A DNA stretch of 64,000 bases. It comes from Herbidospora solisilvae (GTDB lineage: Bacteria; Actinomycetota; Actinomycetes; Streptosporangiales; Streptosporangiaceae). The stretch is from the NCBI RefSeq assembly GCF_009901565.1, contig NZ_WXEW01000010.1, positions 367,644-431,643 on the forward strand. The letters run 5' to 3'. Position numbers and translations under genes: made by a program. Under the pieces are notes generated by a model. That model did not search any database. It saw only the letters and a list, made by a program, of their open reading frames with translations, and was not told the DNA's origin. This document shows, piece by piece, positions 44,426 through 52,492 of this stretch. Numbering within the stretch: position 1 is the first letter of the stretch; each line of letters opens with the position of its first letter.

Positions 44426-44713
44426 GTGCCCTTCGTCCAGTACGCCACCACCGCCCCCGTCCCCGCCGACCTGTCCGCCCGGCTGGCTCGCACCGTCGCC
44501 GACGCCCTGGACCTGCCGCCCGGCGCGGTCGTCGCGCAGCGGCTGGCCGTCCTCGACGGCGCGGGCGTCACGGCGGTCGTCCGGGGCCGGCCGCGCGACC
44601 CCGGGATGATGCGCGCGGCGGTGGACCGGGCCGCCGCGCTGCTGAGCGCCGAACTGGGCGTCGACCCCGGCTACGTCTTCGTCTCCTGGCCCGATCCGGG
44701 GGTCGTCGGGTGA
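44426..44713 (+). CDS. Tautomerase-like small protein (N-terminal Pro)
   Basis: This is a 95-aa protein whose second codon is Pro (MPFVQYATTAP). MIF/4-oxalocrotonate tautomerases use an N-terminal Pro exposed after Met removal. The layout beta-strand, helix (ADLSARLARTVADALDL), strand (VVAQRLAVLDG), helix (MMRAAVDRAAALLSAELG), strand fits that fold loosely. A tautomerase or decarboxylase role in sugar handling is speculative. It starts 3 nt after the SIS gene and overlaps the next kinase. Confidence 0.55.
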   Translation: MPFVQYATTAPVPADLSARLARTVADALDLPPGAVVAQRLAVLDGAGVTAVVRGRPRDPGMMRAAVDRAAALLSAELGVDPGYVFVSWPDPGVVG

Positions 44714-45600
44714 TCCTCACCGTCACGCTCAACCCCGCCTACGACGTCACCTATCGCGTCCCCGGCCTGCGGCTGGGCGCCACCAACCGGGTCGGCGAGG
44801 TGGCGGTGCGCGCGGGCGGCAAGGGCCTGAACGTGGCCCGGCTGCTGCGGGCGCTGGGCCATGAGGTGACCGCGCTGGGCCTGGCCGACCCCAGGTTCGG
44901 CGCGGCGGCCGGGCTGCCCAACGCCTTCACGCCGATCGGCGGGGAGACCCGCCGCACGATCGCTGTCGTCGCCGACGAGGTCACGATGCTGAACGAGCCC
45001 GGCCCGGCCGTCTCGGCCGGGGAGTGGACCGCGTTCCTGACCGATTTCCAGGCCTGGGCGCCGCGCGCCTCCGCCGTGGTGATGTCCGGCAGCCTGCCGC
45101 CGGGCGTGCCGCCCGACGCCTACGCCGTGCTCGCCGCGCTGGCCGGCGACGTGCCGACGATCGTGGACGCCGAGGGCGACGCCCTGGTCCACGCCCTGGC
45201 CGCCCGCCCCCACGTCGTGAAGCCCAACGCCGACGAGCTGAGCCGCACCTTCGGCGCGGCGACCTCCGTCCGCGACGGCGCGATGCGGCTGCGCGAGCTC
45301 GGCGCCCGCGCCGCCGTCGTCTCCGACGGGCCGCGCGGCCTGCACGCCGACACCTCCGACGGAGTGTGGCGGGCGGTGCCGCCGTTCGCCGAGGGCAACC
45401 CGACCGGCGCGGGCGACGCCGCCGTCGCGGCCATCGCCATGGGCGTGGTCGCCCGCTGGGACTGGGCCGAGACGCTGCAGCACGCCGCCGCCCTGTCGGC
45501 CGCCGCCGTCAGGTCACCCCTGGCCGGGCAGGCCGACCACGCCGCCTACCGGGCCAACCTCACCGTCGTCACCACGGAACCACTGGAGCGAGAGTGCTGA
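44710..45600 (+). CDS. PfkB-family hexose-phosphate kinase (LacC/FruK type)
   Basis: This is a 296-aa kinase of the 1-phosphofructokinase/tagatose-6-phosphate kinase group. It starts ILTVTLNPAYDVTY and has GGKGLNVARLLRALG, MSGSLPPGVP, KPNADEL and the catalytic motif GNPTGAGDAAVAA. The LNPAxD start and GGKGxNVA motif are diagnostic. With an aldolase next door it should make tagatose or fructose 1,6-bisphosphate. It overlaps both neighbours. Confidence 0.88.
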   Translation: MILTVTLNPAYDVTYRVPGLRLGATNRVGEVAVRAGGKGLNVARLLRALGHEVTALGLADPRFGAAAGLPNAFTPIGGETRRTIAVVADEVTMLNEPGPAVSAGEWTAFLTDFQAWAPRASAVVMSGSLPPGVPPDAYAVLAALAGDVPTIVDAEGDALVHALAARPHVVKPNADELSRTFGAATSVRDGAMRLRELGARAAVVSDGPRGLHADTSDGVWRAVPPFAEGNPTGAGDAAVAAIAMGVVARWDWAETLQHAAALSAAAVRSPLAGQADHAAYRANLTVVTTEPLEREC

Positions 45601-46409
45601 CCCCCACCGCCGAGATCATCTCCGCCGCGTACGCCGCCGGCCGCGGCGTCGGCGCCTTCAACGTGATCCAGGTCGAGCACGCCCAGGGCATCGTGGCCGG
45701 GGCCGAGGAGGCCGGGCTGCCGGTGATCCTCCAGGTCAGCGAGAACACCGTCGACTACCACGGCGGCCTGGCCGCCATCGGCGCGGCCTGCCTGGCCGTC
45801 GCCCGCGAGGCGTCGGTGCCGGTCGCGGTGCACCTCGACCACGCCACCCGGGCCGACCTCGTCGAACAGGCGGTGGAGCTGGGCTTCGGGTCGGTGATGT
45901 TCGACGCGTCGGCGTCGCCGTACGAGGAGAACGTGGCCGCGACCGCCGAGGTGGTGCGCCGGACCGGCGTCTTCGTGGAGGCCGAGCTGGGCGAGGTGGG
46001 CGGCAAGGACGGCGTGCACGCGCCCGGGGCCCGCACCGACCCGGCCGAGGCCGCCGCCTACGTCGCCGCCACGGGCGTGCACGCCCTCGCGGTCGCCGTG
46101 GGCACCTCCCACGCGATGCTCACCCGCGACGCCGCGCTGGACTTCGGCCTGATCGCCGAGCTGCGCGCGGCGGTGCCGGTCCCGCTGGTGCTGCACGGCT
46201 CGTCGGGCGTCGCCGACGACGGGCTCACCGAGGCCGTCGCCGCGGGCATGACGAAGATCAACATCGCCACCCACCTGAACAAGGCGTTCACCGCCGAGGT
46301 CCGGCGGGTGCTGGCCGCCGACACCACCGTCGACCCGCGCAGATACCTGAAGCCCGCCCGCACCGCGGTCGGCGCGCAGGTCGCCCGTCTGCTGCGGGTC
46401 CTCCACTGA
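45594..46409 (+). CDS. Class II tagatose/fructose-bisphosphate aldolase
   Basis: This is a 271-aa Zn-dependent aldolase. Ligands appear in VHLDHAT (catalytic Asp, Zn His), AELGEVGG and VGTSHAM, with phosphate contacts in LHGSSG and KINIATHLN. It resembles KbaY/GatY/FbaA. With the SIS isomerase and LacC-type kinase upstream, tagatose-1,6-bisphosphate is the likely substrate, giving DHAP and glyceraldehyde 3-phosphate. GGAG lies 5 nt before the GTG. Confidence 0.9.
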   Translation: MLTPTAEIISAAYAAGRGVGAFNVIQVEHAQGIVAGAEEAGLPVILQVSENTVDYHGGLAAIGAACLAVAREASVPVAVHLDHATRADLVEQAVELGFGSVMFDASASPYEENVAATAEVVRRTGVFVEAELGEVGGKDGVHAPGARTDPAEAAAYVAATGVHALAVAVGTSHAMLTRDAALDFGLIAELRAAVPVPLVLHGSSGVADDGLTEAVAAGMTKINIATHLNKAFTAEVRRVLAADTTVDPRRYLKPARTAVGAQVARLLRVLH

Positions 46410-46420
46410 AGGAGCCGACC

Positions 46421-46696
46421 ATGAGTCTCACCCCGCACCCCGACCCGGGCGCGATCCTCGCCGAGAACGAGCGGCGTGCCCTGGAGCGGGAGGGCATCCC
46501 GATGTTCCTCGCGCTGGAGGACCTGCGCGGCCCCTCGACGCCGGCCGCCGACCGCGCCGAGGGCCCGGCCCTGGCCGACCTGACCGGCCGGTACGCCTCG
46601 GTGGTGCGCCCCGATGCGGCCGACGACGACCTCGCGGCCCTGGCGTCGGTGGTCACCGTCGTGGCCCGCGTGCACTTCTTCCCGGATGAGGACTGA
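46421..46696 (+). CDS. Conserved-looking 91-aa protein of unknown function
   Basis: This is a small acidic protein (MSLTPHPDPGAILAENERR ... VVARVHFFPDED). The N-terminal half is predicted helical. The C-terminal half may form strands. No family is recognised. GGAG precedes the ATG by 6 nt, the codon usage fits its neighbours, and it is one base from the next gene, so it is likely real. It may be an accessory subunit of the next protein. Confidence 0.6.
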   Translation: MSLTPHPDPGAILAENERRALEREGIPMFLALEDLRGPSTPAADRAEGPALADLTGRYASVVRPDAADDDLAALASVVTVVARVHFFPDED

Positions 46697-46697
46697 C

Positions 46698-47369
46698 ATG
46701 GGATTCGCCGACTACCGCACCGCCCTCGAAGAGGGCCGCCACCTGCGCGTCGTCAACTACCACAACACCCCGGAGTCGACCGCCGGCCAGCTCCGCGAGG
46801 AGCTCGCCGCCTACGCGAAGGCGTTCGCGAGCGTCACCGTGGCCGACCTCGACCACTTCTACGCCACCGGCGAGTGGCGCCTTGACCGGCCAGGTTTCAT
46901 CCCGGTCTTCTACGAGGGCTACCGCAACAACCACACGGTGGCCGCCCCCATCTGCGACGAGCTGGGCCTCACGGCGTGGTTCCCGATCATCACCAGGTTC
47001 GTCGACTGCCCGCCCGCCGAGCAGCGCGCCTTCGCCGACGCCCACGACATCGACCTGGTGGAGGAGGAGCTCTCCTATGACCGCCTGGCCCTGACCTGGG
47101 ACGAGGTCGCCGAGATCGGGCAGCGCCACGTCGTGGTCCCGCACACCGGCAGCCACACGCCGATCGGCGGCATCGTCACGGCCGCCGACGTGGAACGGGA
47201 GCTGGCCGAACCGCGCCGCCGCGTCCAGGAGGTGACCGGCCAGGAGGCCGTCGCCAACGTCTACCTGTACGGCACGCCGTTCGGCACCAGCGACTTCCAG
47301 GACCGTGCGGTGCTCGACGCCGGATACCGCTACCAGATCAGCAACACCATGATCCAGCGCATCGCCTGA
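46698..47369 (+). CDS. NodB/polysaccharide-deacetylase-like protein
   Basis: This is a 223-aa protein. An HTGSH segment near residue 153 matches the H[S/T]xxH metal motif of NodB deacetylases. The usual TFDDG motif appears as VFYEGYRNN, with Glu in place of the catalytic/metal Asp. The start HLRVVNYHNTP also recalls the family's opening strand. No signal peptide is present, so it acts in the cytoplasm. In this operon it could deacetylate an N-acetyl-hexosamine, a step otherwise lacking an enzyme. GAGG precedes the ATG. Confidence 0.6.
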   Translation: MGFADYRTALEEGRHLRVVNYHNTPESTAGQLREELAAYAKAFASVTVADLDHFYATGEWRLDRPGFIPVFYEGYRNNHTVAAPICDELGLTAWFPIITRFVDCPPAEQRAFADAHDIDLVEEELSYDRLALTWDEVAEIGQRHVVVPHTGSHTPIGGIVTAADVERELAEPRRRVQEVTGQEAVANVYLYGTPFGTSDFQDRAVLDAGYRYQISNTMIQRIA

Positions 47370-47370
47370 C

Positions 47371-48009
47371 CTACTCGGGCCAGGCCGAGCCCTCGATGAC
47401 CTCGACGAAGTCGCCCCGGACGAACCCGGGCACGAAGTGGGCCAGCACGTCGGCCTTGACGTTGCCGAACGTCGTCTCGGGGCGGTCCTTGATCCCGTCG
47501 GTGAACGCGGCCAGGATGCGCTTCTTGAAGTCGGGCCGGGGATGGGCCTCGACCACGGCCGCCCGCTGCTCGCCGGAGACGGCGTCGTAGCCGATGCCCA
47601 GCACGTCGAGCTCCACCCCCCGGGTGACCAGCGCGATCTCCGGAGCCATGTGCAGCGGGATCTCCGGGGTGGTGTGGAGGGCGATGGCCGTCCACACCAG
47701 ATCGGCCTCCTGGCCGATGATGCCGTGGGCGTGCAGGAACCGCCGCGCCTCGTCGGCGCCGTCGATCTCGAACCGCTGACCGGTGCTGCGGTAACGCCCG
47801 GTCAGCCCGAGATCGTGGAACATCGCGCCGACGTACAGCAGCTCGGGGTCGAAGGAGAGGCCCTGGTCGCGCCCGCGCAGCGAGCCCCAGAGGAACACCC
47901 GCCGCGAGTGGTCGAACAGCAGCGGTTCGGCCGCCTCCCTGACCAGTTCGGTCGCCGCCCGCGCGAGAGGGCTGTCGGGGATCCGCACGCCCGCGATCGT
48001 CTCGCTCAT
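47371..48009 (-). CDS. HD-domain metal-dependent hydrolase
   Basis: This is a 212-aa HD-domain protein resembling the cyanamide hydratase group. The metal His/Asp pair lies in LYVGAMFHDLGLT. Supporting residues lie in LFDHSRRVFLWG and in the LHTTPEIPLH segment. Such proteins hydrolyse or hydrate small nitriles and nucleotides, but the substrate here is unknown. GGGAGGAAG precedes the ATG. It ends convergently 2 bp after the NodB-like gene. Confidence 0.82.
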   Translation of the reverse strand: MSETIAGVRIPDSPLARAATELVREAAEPLLFDHSRRVFLWGSLRGRDQGLSFDPELLYVGAMFHDLGLTGRYRSTGQRFEIDGADEARRFLHAHGIIGQEADLVWTAIALHTTPEIPLHMAPEIALVTRGVELDVLGIGYDAVSGEQRAAVVEAHPRPDFKKRILAAFTDGIKDRPETTFGNVKADVLAHFVPGFVRGDFVEVIEGSAWPE

Positions 48010-48056
48010 GATCTTCCTCCCTCTTTCTCGGTACGACTCCAGAATCTCCGGCCGCC

Positions 48057-48062
48057 TACACT
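48057..48062 (+). promoter_or_regulatory. Leaderless -10 element of the leader ORF
   Basis: TACACT at 48057-48062 lies 7 nt before an ATG at 48070, which opens a 12-codon frame. Confidence 0.5.
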
Positions 48063-48069
48063 GGGGGCC

Positions 48070-48108
48070 ATGTCCTTTCTGACGGATGAACCACAGATTC
48101 AGACATGA
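48070..48108 (+). CDS. 12-aa leader peptide coupled to GlxA-type regulator
   Basis: The frame MSFLTDEPQIQT starts where the leaderless promoter would begin transcription. Its TGA (48106-48108) overlaps the regulator ATG (48105-48107) as ATGA. The regulator has no ribosome site of its own, so its translation probably depends on ribosomes finishing this leader. Confidence 0.5.
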   Translation: MSFLTDEPQIQT

Positions 48109-49064
48109 ACCACCGGGTCGGATTCGTGGTGTTCGACGGGGTGACCCTGCTGGACGTCAGCGGCCCCGCCGAGGTCCTGCACCAGGCCGGTCAGGCCGGG
48201 CGCCCCTATGAGCTGGTCCTGGTCTCCGCCTCCGGTGGCCAGGTCACCACGTCGACCGGCCTGCCGCTGAGCGGGGTCGTGACGGCGGCCGAGGCCGGCC
48301 CGGTCGACACGGTGCTCGTGGCTGGCGGCGACCTGCTGGCCGAGCGGCCTCTGGACCCGGGCCTGCTGGCGACGGCCCGCACGCTGGCCTCCGGCGCCAC
48401 CCGGGTCGCCTCGGTGTGCACCGGCGCCTTCGTGCTGGCCGAGCTCGGCCTGCTCGACGGCCGCCGCGCCACCACCCACTGGCGGCACGCGGGCGTGCTC
48501 GCCCGCCGTCACCCCCTGGTGCGCGTCGAGCCCGACGCGATCCACGTCAGGGACGGCCGGTTCGTCACCTCCGCCGGGATCAGCGCCGGGATCGACCTGA
48601 CCCTGGCCCTCGTGGAGGACGACCACGGAGCCGAGGCGGCCCGCCGCATCGCCCGCGAGCTGGTCGTCTTCCTGCAGCGGCCCGGCGGGCAGTCGCAGTT
48701 CACCGCGGCCACCACGCCGCCCGCGGGCCACGACGTCCTGCGGGTGCTGATCGACTCCGTGCTGGCCGACCCGGCCGCCGACCACGGCCTGCCGGCCATG
48801 GCCGCCGCGGCGGCCGTCAGCACCCGCCACCTGACCCGGTTGTTCCACACCGAACTGGGCACCACCCCGGCCCGCTGGGTCGAGCGGGTGCGCCTCGAAC
48901 ACGCCCAGCGGCTGCTGCTCGACGGGCACAGCGTCACGGCGGCGGCCCGCGACAGCGGGCTCGGCAGCGACGAGACCCTCCGCCGGGTCTTCGACCGCCA
49001 CCTCGGCATCACGCCCACCGCCTACCGTCAGCGCTTCGCCACCACGACCACTCGAAACGGATAG
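48105..49064 (+). CDS. GlxA-family AraC-type regulator (DJ-1/PfpI domain)
   Basis: This is a 319-aa protein. Residues ~5-170 form a DJ-1/PfpI class I glutamine-amidotransferase-like domain with the nucleophile-elbow Cys in SVCTGAFVLAELGLLDG. Residues ~215-315 hold an AraC double HTH (GLPAMAAAAAVSTRHLTRLFHTELG; VTAAARDSGLGSDETLRRVFDRHLG). GlxA-type regulators sense small, often nitrogenous, ligands. No Shine-Dalgarno is present; translation is probably coupled to the 12-codon leader. Its stop lies inside the left operator of the next gene. Confidence 0.87.
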   Translation: MNHRVGFVVFDGVTLLDVSGPAEVLHQAGQAGRPYELVLVSASGGQVTTSTGLPLSGVVTAAEAGPVDTVLVAGGDLLAERPLDPGLLATARTLASGATRVASVCTGAFVLAELGLLDGRRATTHWRHAGVLARRHPLVRVEPDAIHVRDGRFVTSAGISAGIDLTLALVEDDHGAEAARRIARELVVFLQRPGGQSQFTAATTPPAGHDVLRVLIDSVLADPAADHGLPAMAAAAAVSTRHLTRLFHTELGTTPARWVERVRLEHAQRLLLDGHSVTAAARDSGLGSDETLRRVFDRHLGITPTAYRQRFATTTTRNG

Positions 49065-49111
49065 TCCATCCATTTGTGCTACCGTCTTTCTGAGCGGATG
49101 GACTATCCGCT
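49058..49111. promoter_or_regulatory. Paired TetR-type operators before the SDR gene
   Basis: A perfect palindrome AGCGGAT-GGACT-ATCCGCT spans 49093-49111. A second, imperfect copy (CGGAT-AGTCC-ATCCA) starts at 49058. The two also form a long inverted repeat with 14-bp arms (49058-49071, 49096-49109). A T5 run follows at 49111-49115, so a terminator role for the preceding gene is possible as well. A TetR gene lies downstream. Confidence 0.6.
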
Positions 49112-49130
49112 TTTTCTGGACGGAGGGCAC

Positions 49131-50009
49131 ATGACGAAGACGGCTCTGGTCACGGCCGGCACGGGAGGCATCGGTCTGGAGACCGCGCTGGGGCTGGCCG
49201 CCGCCGGGTTCGCAGTCACCGTGGTCGGGCGCGACCCCGCCCGGGGAGCCCGCGCGGTCGACCGCATCGACGCCACCCGGCCTGCCCACCCCGCCCGGTT
49301 CCGCCGGGCCGACCTCGGCTCGCTCGACCAGGTCCGCGCCCTGGCCCACGACGTCGCCGCGTCGGGGGAGCCGCTGACGGTGCTGGTCAACAACGTCGGG
49401 GCGATGTTCGCCGACCGCGCGGACCTCGGCGGCGTCGAGGCGTCGTTCGTGGTCAACCACCTCTCGCCCTACCTGCTGACCGAACTGCTGCTGCCCGTGC
49501 TCACCGCCGGGGCGCCCAGCCGGATCGTGAACGTCACCTCGGGCGCGGTGCGCAGCGCCAGGACGCGGTTCGACGCCGTCGAACCGCCGGGCGGCTACTA
49601 CGGCTTCCACTGGTACGGCCGCGCCAAGCTCGCCAACCTCGCCTACACCCTCGACCTGGCGAAACGGCTCGACGGCACCGGCGTCTCGGTGTTCGCCGCC
49701 GATCCCGGAGGCGCGGCGACCGACATGACCGACGGCACCATGACCGACCCGAAGATCGTCTCGCCGCCCCTGCGGCTGTTGTGGCCGCTGGTCCGCCGCG
49801 TGTTCGCCCGGAGCACCTCGGGCCCGGCGTCGGAGGCGGCGAAGCCGTCGATCACCGCCGCCATCGACCCGGCGCTGACCGGCCGGACCGGTCTCGTCCT
49901 CGGGCCCCGGGCCCGCCCGGTCGCCCCGATCCGCGCCGCCACCGACCCGCGCGTCGCCGAGGCCGTCGCCCTGCTCAGCCGGGCCCACGCGCCCGTGGCA
50001 CGGCGGTGA
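49131..50009 (+). CDS. SDR-family oxidoreductase (retinol-dehydrogenase-like)
   Basis: This is a 292-aa SDR. The cofactor motif TAGTGGIGLETA and NNVGAMF are present. The catalytic Tyr/Lys appear as WYGRAKLAN, as in WW-domain oxidoreductase or retinol-dehydrogenase-like SDRs, with Ser in VTSGAV. GGAGGG lies 3 nt before the ATG at 49131. Tandem TetR-type operators lie just upstream and a broken TetR gene follows, so it may now be derepressed. Confidence 0.85.
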   Translation: MTKTALVTAGTGGIGLETALGLAAAGFAVTVVGRDPARGARAVDRIDATRPAHPARFRRADLGSLDQVRALAHDVAASGEPLTVLVNNVGAMFADRADLGGVEASFVVNHLSPYLLTELLLPVLTAGAPSRIVNVTSGAVRSARTRFDAVEPPGGYYGFHWYGRAKLANLAYTLDLAKRLDGTGVSVFAADPGGAATDMTDGTMTDPKIVSPPLRLLWPLVRRVFARSTSGPASEAAKPSITAAIDPALTGRTGLVLGPRARPVAPIRAATDPRVAEAVALLSRAHAPVARR

Positions 50010-50026
50010 ACCGGGATACTCTCCCC

Positions 50027-50606
50027 ATGACGACCACACCGCTGCGCAAGGACGCCGCCCGCAACTGGGAGCGGATCGTCGCCACCGCCCGCGACCTGGT
50101 CGACCAGGGCACCCCGGTGCAGCTCAACGACGTCGCCCACTGGGCCGGCGTCGGGGTCGCCACGGTCTACCGCCACTTCGCCACCCCCGAGGCGCTGCTG
50201 GAGACCGTCGCCGCGCCCTGCCTGGAGGCCCTGGCCGGGCACGGCGAGCAGGCGCTGACCGACCCCGACCCCCGGCGCGCGCTGGAGGGCTTCCTGTCCC
50301 GCGTCGTCGAGGCGCAAGTCACCGACGCCGCCCTGCCGCCCGTCGCCGCCGTGGCCGTCGACGCCTGCCGCGCACCACGGAACTGAAGGGGTCGCTCGCC
50401 TCGGCCGGCACCCCGCTCCTCGACCGCGCCCACGCCGCCGGGGCCGTGCGCGCCGACCTCACGCGGCCGACCTCGTGCCGCTCATGTGCGGCCTCGCCCA
50501 CGCGGTGGCCGTCAGGGGCAGCGCCCCCGCCGATCAGATCGACACCCCCCGCCGCTACCTCGCCACCCTGTTCGACGGCGTGCGCCCCGCGCCGCCTCAG
50601 GCCTGA
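50027..50606 (+). pseudogene. TetR-family regulator broken by two frameshifts
   Basis: The N-terminal HTH is intact (ARNWERIVATARDLVDQGTPVQLNDVAHWAGVGVATVYRHF), but the frame stops at 50384-50386 after 119 codons. Homologous-looking sequence continues in a second frame (ELKGSLASAGTPLLDRAHAAGAV), then a third (AADLVPLMCGLAHAVAVRG ... GVRPAPPQA) ending at 50604-50606. Both shifts, near 50370 and 50460, are in the same direction, as single-base losses would give. The leaderless -10 GATACT (50015-50020) is intact. Sequencing error is the main alternative. Confidence 0.75.
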
Positions 50607-51241
50607 AGGTGCCGCAAGACCGCGAGGACACGGCGGTGGTCGTGGTCCGACGGCGGCAGGCCGAGTTTGGCGAAGATCTGGCTGACGTGCTTCTCCACCG
50701 AGCCGTATGACAGGAACAGCGCACTCGCGATGGCGCTGTTCGACCGGCCCTCCGCCATCAGGGCCAGGACGTCGCGTTCCCTGGAGCTGAGGGTGGCCAG
50801 TGTCTCCACGCGGCGGCTCGCGCCCATGATCTGGGTGACGACCTCCGGGTCCAGCACGGTCTCCCCGTCGGCGATCCGGTCGAGCGCGGCCAGGAAGTCC
50901 GCGACGTCGGCGACGCGCTCCTTCAGCAGGTAGCCCACCCCGTGGGCGCCCTCGGCGAGCAACTGGGCGGCGTAGCGCGTCTCGACGTACTGGGAGAACA
51001 CCAGCACGCCCACGTCGGGGTGATCGCGGCGGATCCGGATCGCGGCCCGCAGGCCCTCGTCGGTGTGGGACGGCGGCATGCGCACGTCGACCACGGCGAC
51101 GTCGGGCTCGTGTTCGGCCACGGCCGCCCGCAGCGCCTCGCCGTCGCCCACGGCGGCCACCACGTCGTGGCCCCGGGCGGTGAGCAGCATGCGGAGGCCG
51201 TCTCTGAGCATCGCCGCGTCCTCGGCGATCACGATGCGCAT
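50597..51241 (-). CDS. NarL/LuxR-type response regulator
   Basis: This is a 214-aa regulator. The receiver domain has IAEDAAMLRDGL, phospho-acceptor Asp in VAVVDVRMPP and Lys in LLKERV. The C-terminal LuxR HTH reads LSSRERDVLALMAEGRSNSAIA, then SYGSVEKHVSQIFAKL. AAGGGA lies 6 nt before the ATG at 51241. An ATG at 51256 overlaps the kinase stop and is the alternative. It pairs with the upstream kinase. Confidence 0.87.
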   Translation of the reverse strand: MRIVIAEDAAMLRDGLRMLLTARGHDVVAAVGDGEALRAAVAEHEPDVAVVDVRMPPSHTDEGLRAAIRIRRDHPDVGVLVFSQYVETRYAAQLLAEGAHGVGYLLKERVADVADFLAALDRIADGETVLDPEVVTQIMGASRRVETLATLSSRERDVLALMAEGRSNSAIASALFLSYGSVEKHVSQIFAKLGLPPSDHDHRRVLAVLRHLQA

Positions 51242-51252
51242 GCGTCGTCCCT

Positions 51253-52482
51253 TCATATGTGGAGGGGGAGGGCCACGGTGATCACCGTAGGGCCTCCGGC
51301 GGGACTGCGGACGTCGACGGTTCCGTCCACCGCGCCGGTCCGGGCGGCCAGGCCGCGCAGCCCGGATCCGGCGCCCGTGACCGCGCCCCCGGCGCCGTCG
51401 TCACGCACGACCAGGGTCAGCCGGCCGTCGCGGCCCCGCACGTCGGCGGAGGCGTGCCGGGCGCCGCTGTGCCGGACGACGTTGGCGAGCAGTTCGGCGG
51501 CGCAGAAGTAGGCGACGGCCTCGATCGAGGGGTCGGGCCGCTCGGGCAGGTCGGCGTCGAGCCGGACGGGCATCGGGGTGCGGGCGGCGAGGGTGGCCAG
51601 GGCGGTCTCGAGTCCCTGGTCGAGCGCGGGCGGGAGCATGCCCCGGATCAGGTCGCGCAGTTCCGCCATGGTCTCCTTCGCGTCGCGGTGCGCGCCCTCG
51701 ACCAGGGGACGGGCGCGTTCGAGGTGGCCGAGGTCGAGCTCTTCGCGGGCCAGGCCCAGGGTCATGGCCAGGGTGACCAGGCGGGCCGACGTCCCGTCGT
51801 GCAGGTCACGCTCGACCTGGCGGAGCCGGGCCACCGCGTCGTCGGCGGCGAACGCCCGCGCCCGCTCCAGCCTGCGGATCCTTGCCTCGTTCGCGGACAT
51901 GCCGAGCAGCGTCCGGGCCAGCAGCCGTTCGGGCGCCAGGGCGAGCCGCAGCCCCGAGGGGGCCAGCAGGAGGAGCACGAGACCGGCCGGGCTCAGCAGC
52001 GCCGCGCCCGGCCAGCCCCGCCACAAGGGGGAGGCGAGCAGGACGAGGCCCCCTCCCCACAGACCGGCGGCGGCCGCGAAGGCGAGCGCGGCGGCGGGGA
52101 GCCGGAGCAGGGCGTGGGCGACCGCCCGCCATCCCGTCGCGTCGGTGAGCGCCGCGCCGATCCAGCGGAACAGTCCCCTGCCGGGGCGGAAGGGCGCGGG
52201 ATCGGTGATCGGCACCCCGAGGAGCACGCGGGCCAGCCTCCGGTTGACCGTGCCCAGACCCCGGGCGGCGACCAGGCTCAGGGCCAGCAGCGGCACGCCG
52301 ATGAGGTTGACCGTCGTGAGGACGCCGAACAGCACCAGCACGAGATGGACCAGGCCGACCCCCACCGCCAGAGGCAGGATCAGCGTGTACACGAGCTCGC
52401 GCCCCGCCGCGGACGACCATGGAGGACATCCGGAAAAGGTCCGGAGGACGTCCTCGTGGTGCCGTCTGATCCGCGCCCGCAT
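51253..52482 (-). CDS. Two-component sensor histidine kinase (HisKA_3)
   Basis: This is a 409-aa kinase. The N-terminal half has a run of hydrophobic segments (~6 helices, residues 35-190). The HisKA_3 domain has the phospho-acceptor His in VERDLHDGTSARLVTLAM. The ATPase domain has an N-box (FCAAELLANVVRHSG) and G-box (GAGSGLRGLAARTGAVDG). The start at 52482 gives a sensible N-terminus; one at 52494 would overlap the divergent start codon. Divergent from the peptidase-like gene with essentially no intergenic DNA. Confidence 0.85.
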   Translation of the reverse strand: MRARIRRHHEDVLRTFSGCPPWSSAAGRELVYTLILPLAVGVGLVHLVLVLFGVLTTVNLIGVPLLALSLVAARGLGTVNRRLARVLLGVPITDPAPFRPGRGLFRWIGAALTDATGWRAVAHALLRLPAAALAFAAAAGLWGGGLVLLASPLWRGWPGAALLSPAGLVLLLLAPSGLRLALAPERLLARTLLGMSANEARIRRLERARAFAADDAVARLRQVERDLHDGTSARLVTLAMTLGLAREELDLGHLERARPLVEGAHRDAKETMAELRDLIRGMLPPALDQGLETALATLAARTPMPVRLDADLPERPDPSIEAVAYFCAAELLANVVRHSGARHASADVRGRDGRLTLVVRDDGAGGAVTGAGSGLRGLAARTGAVDGTVDVRSPAGGPTVITVALPLHI

Positions 52483-52492
52483 AGTGACCACC

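Noticed and set aside
42598..46409. Sulfoquinovose (sulfo-EMP) pathway
   Set aside because: Kinase plus aldolase fit, but no GH31 sulfoquinovosidase, no AGE-type isomerase and no sulfolactaldehyde reductase are present; the SIS protein points to amino sugars.
49074..49130. In-frame upstream start for the SDR at 49131
   Set aside because: It would run through the perfect operator; GGAGGG supports the ATG at 49131.
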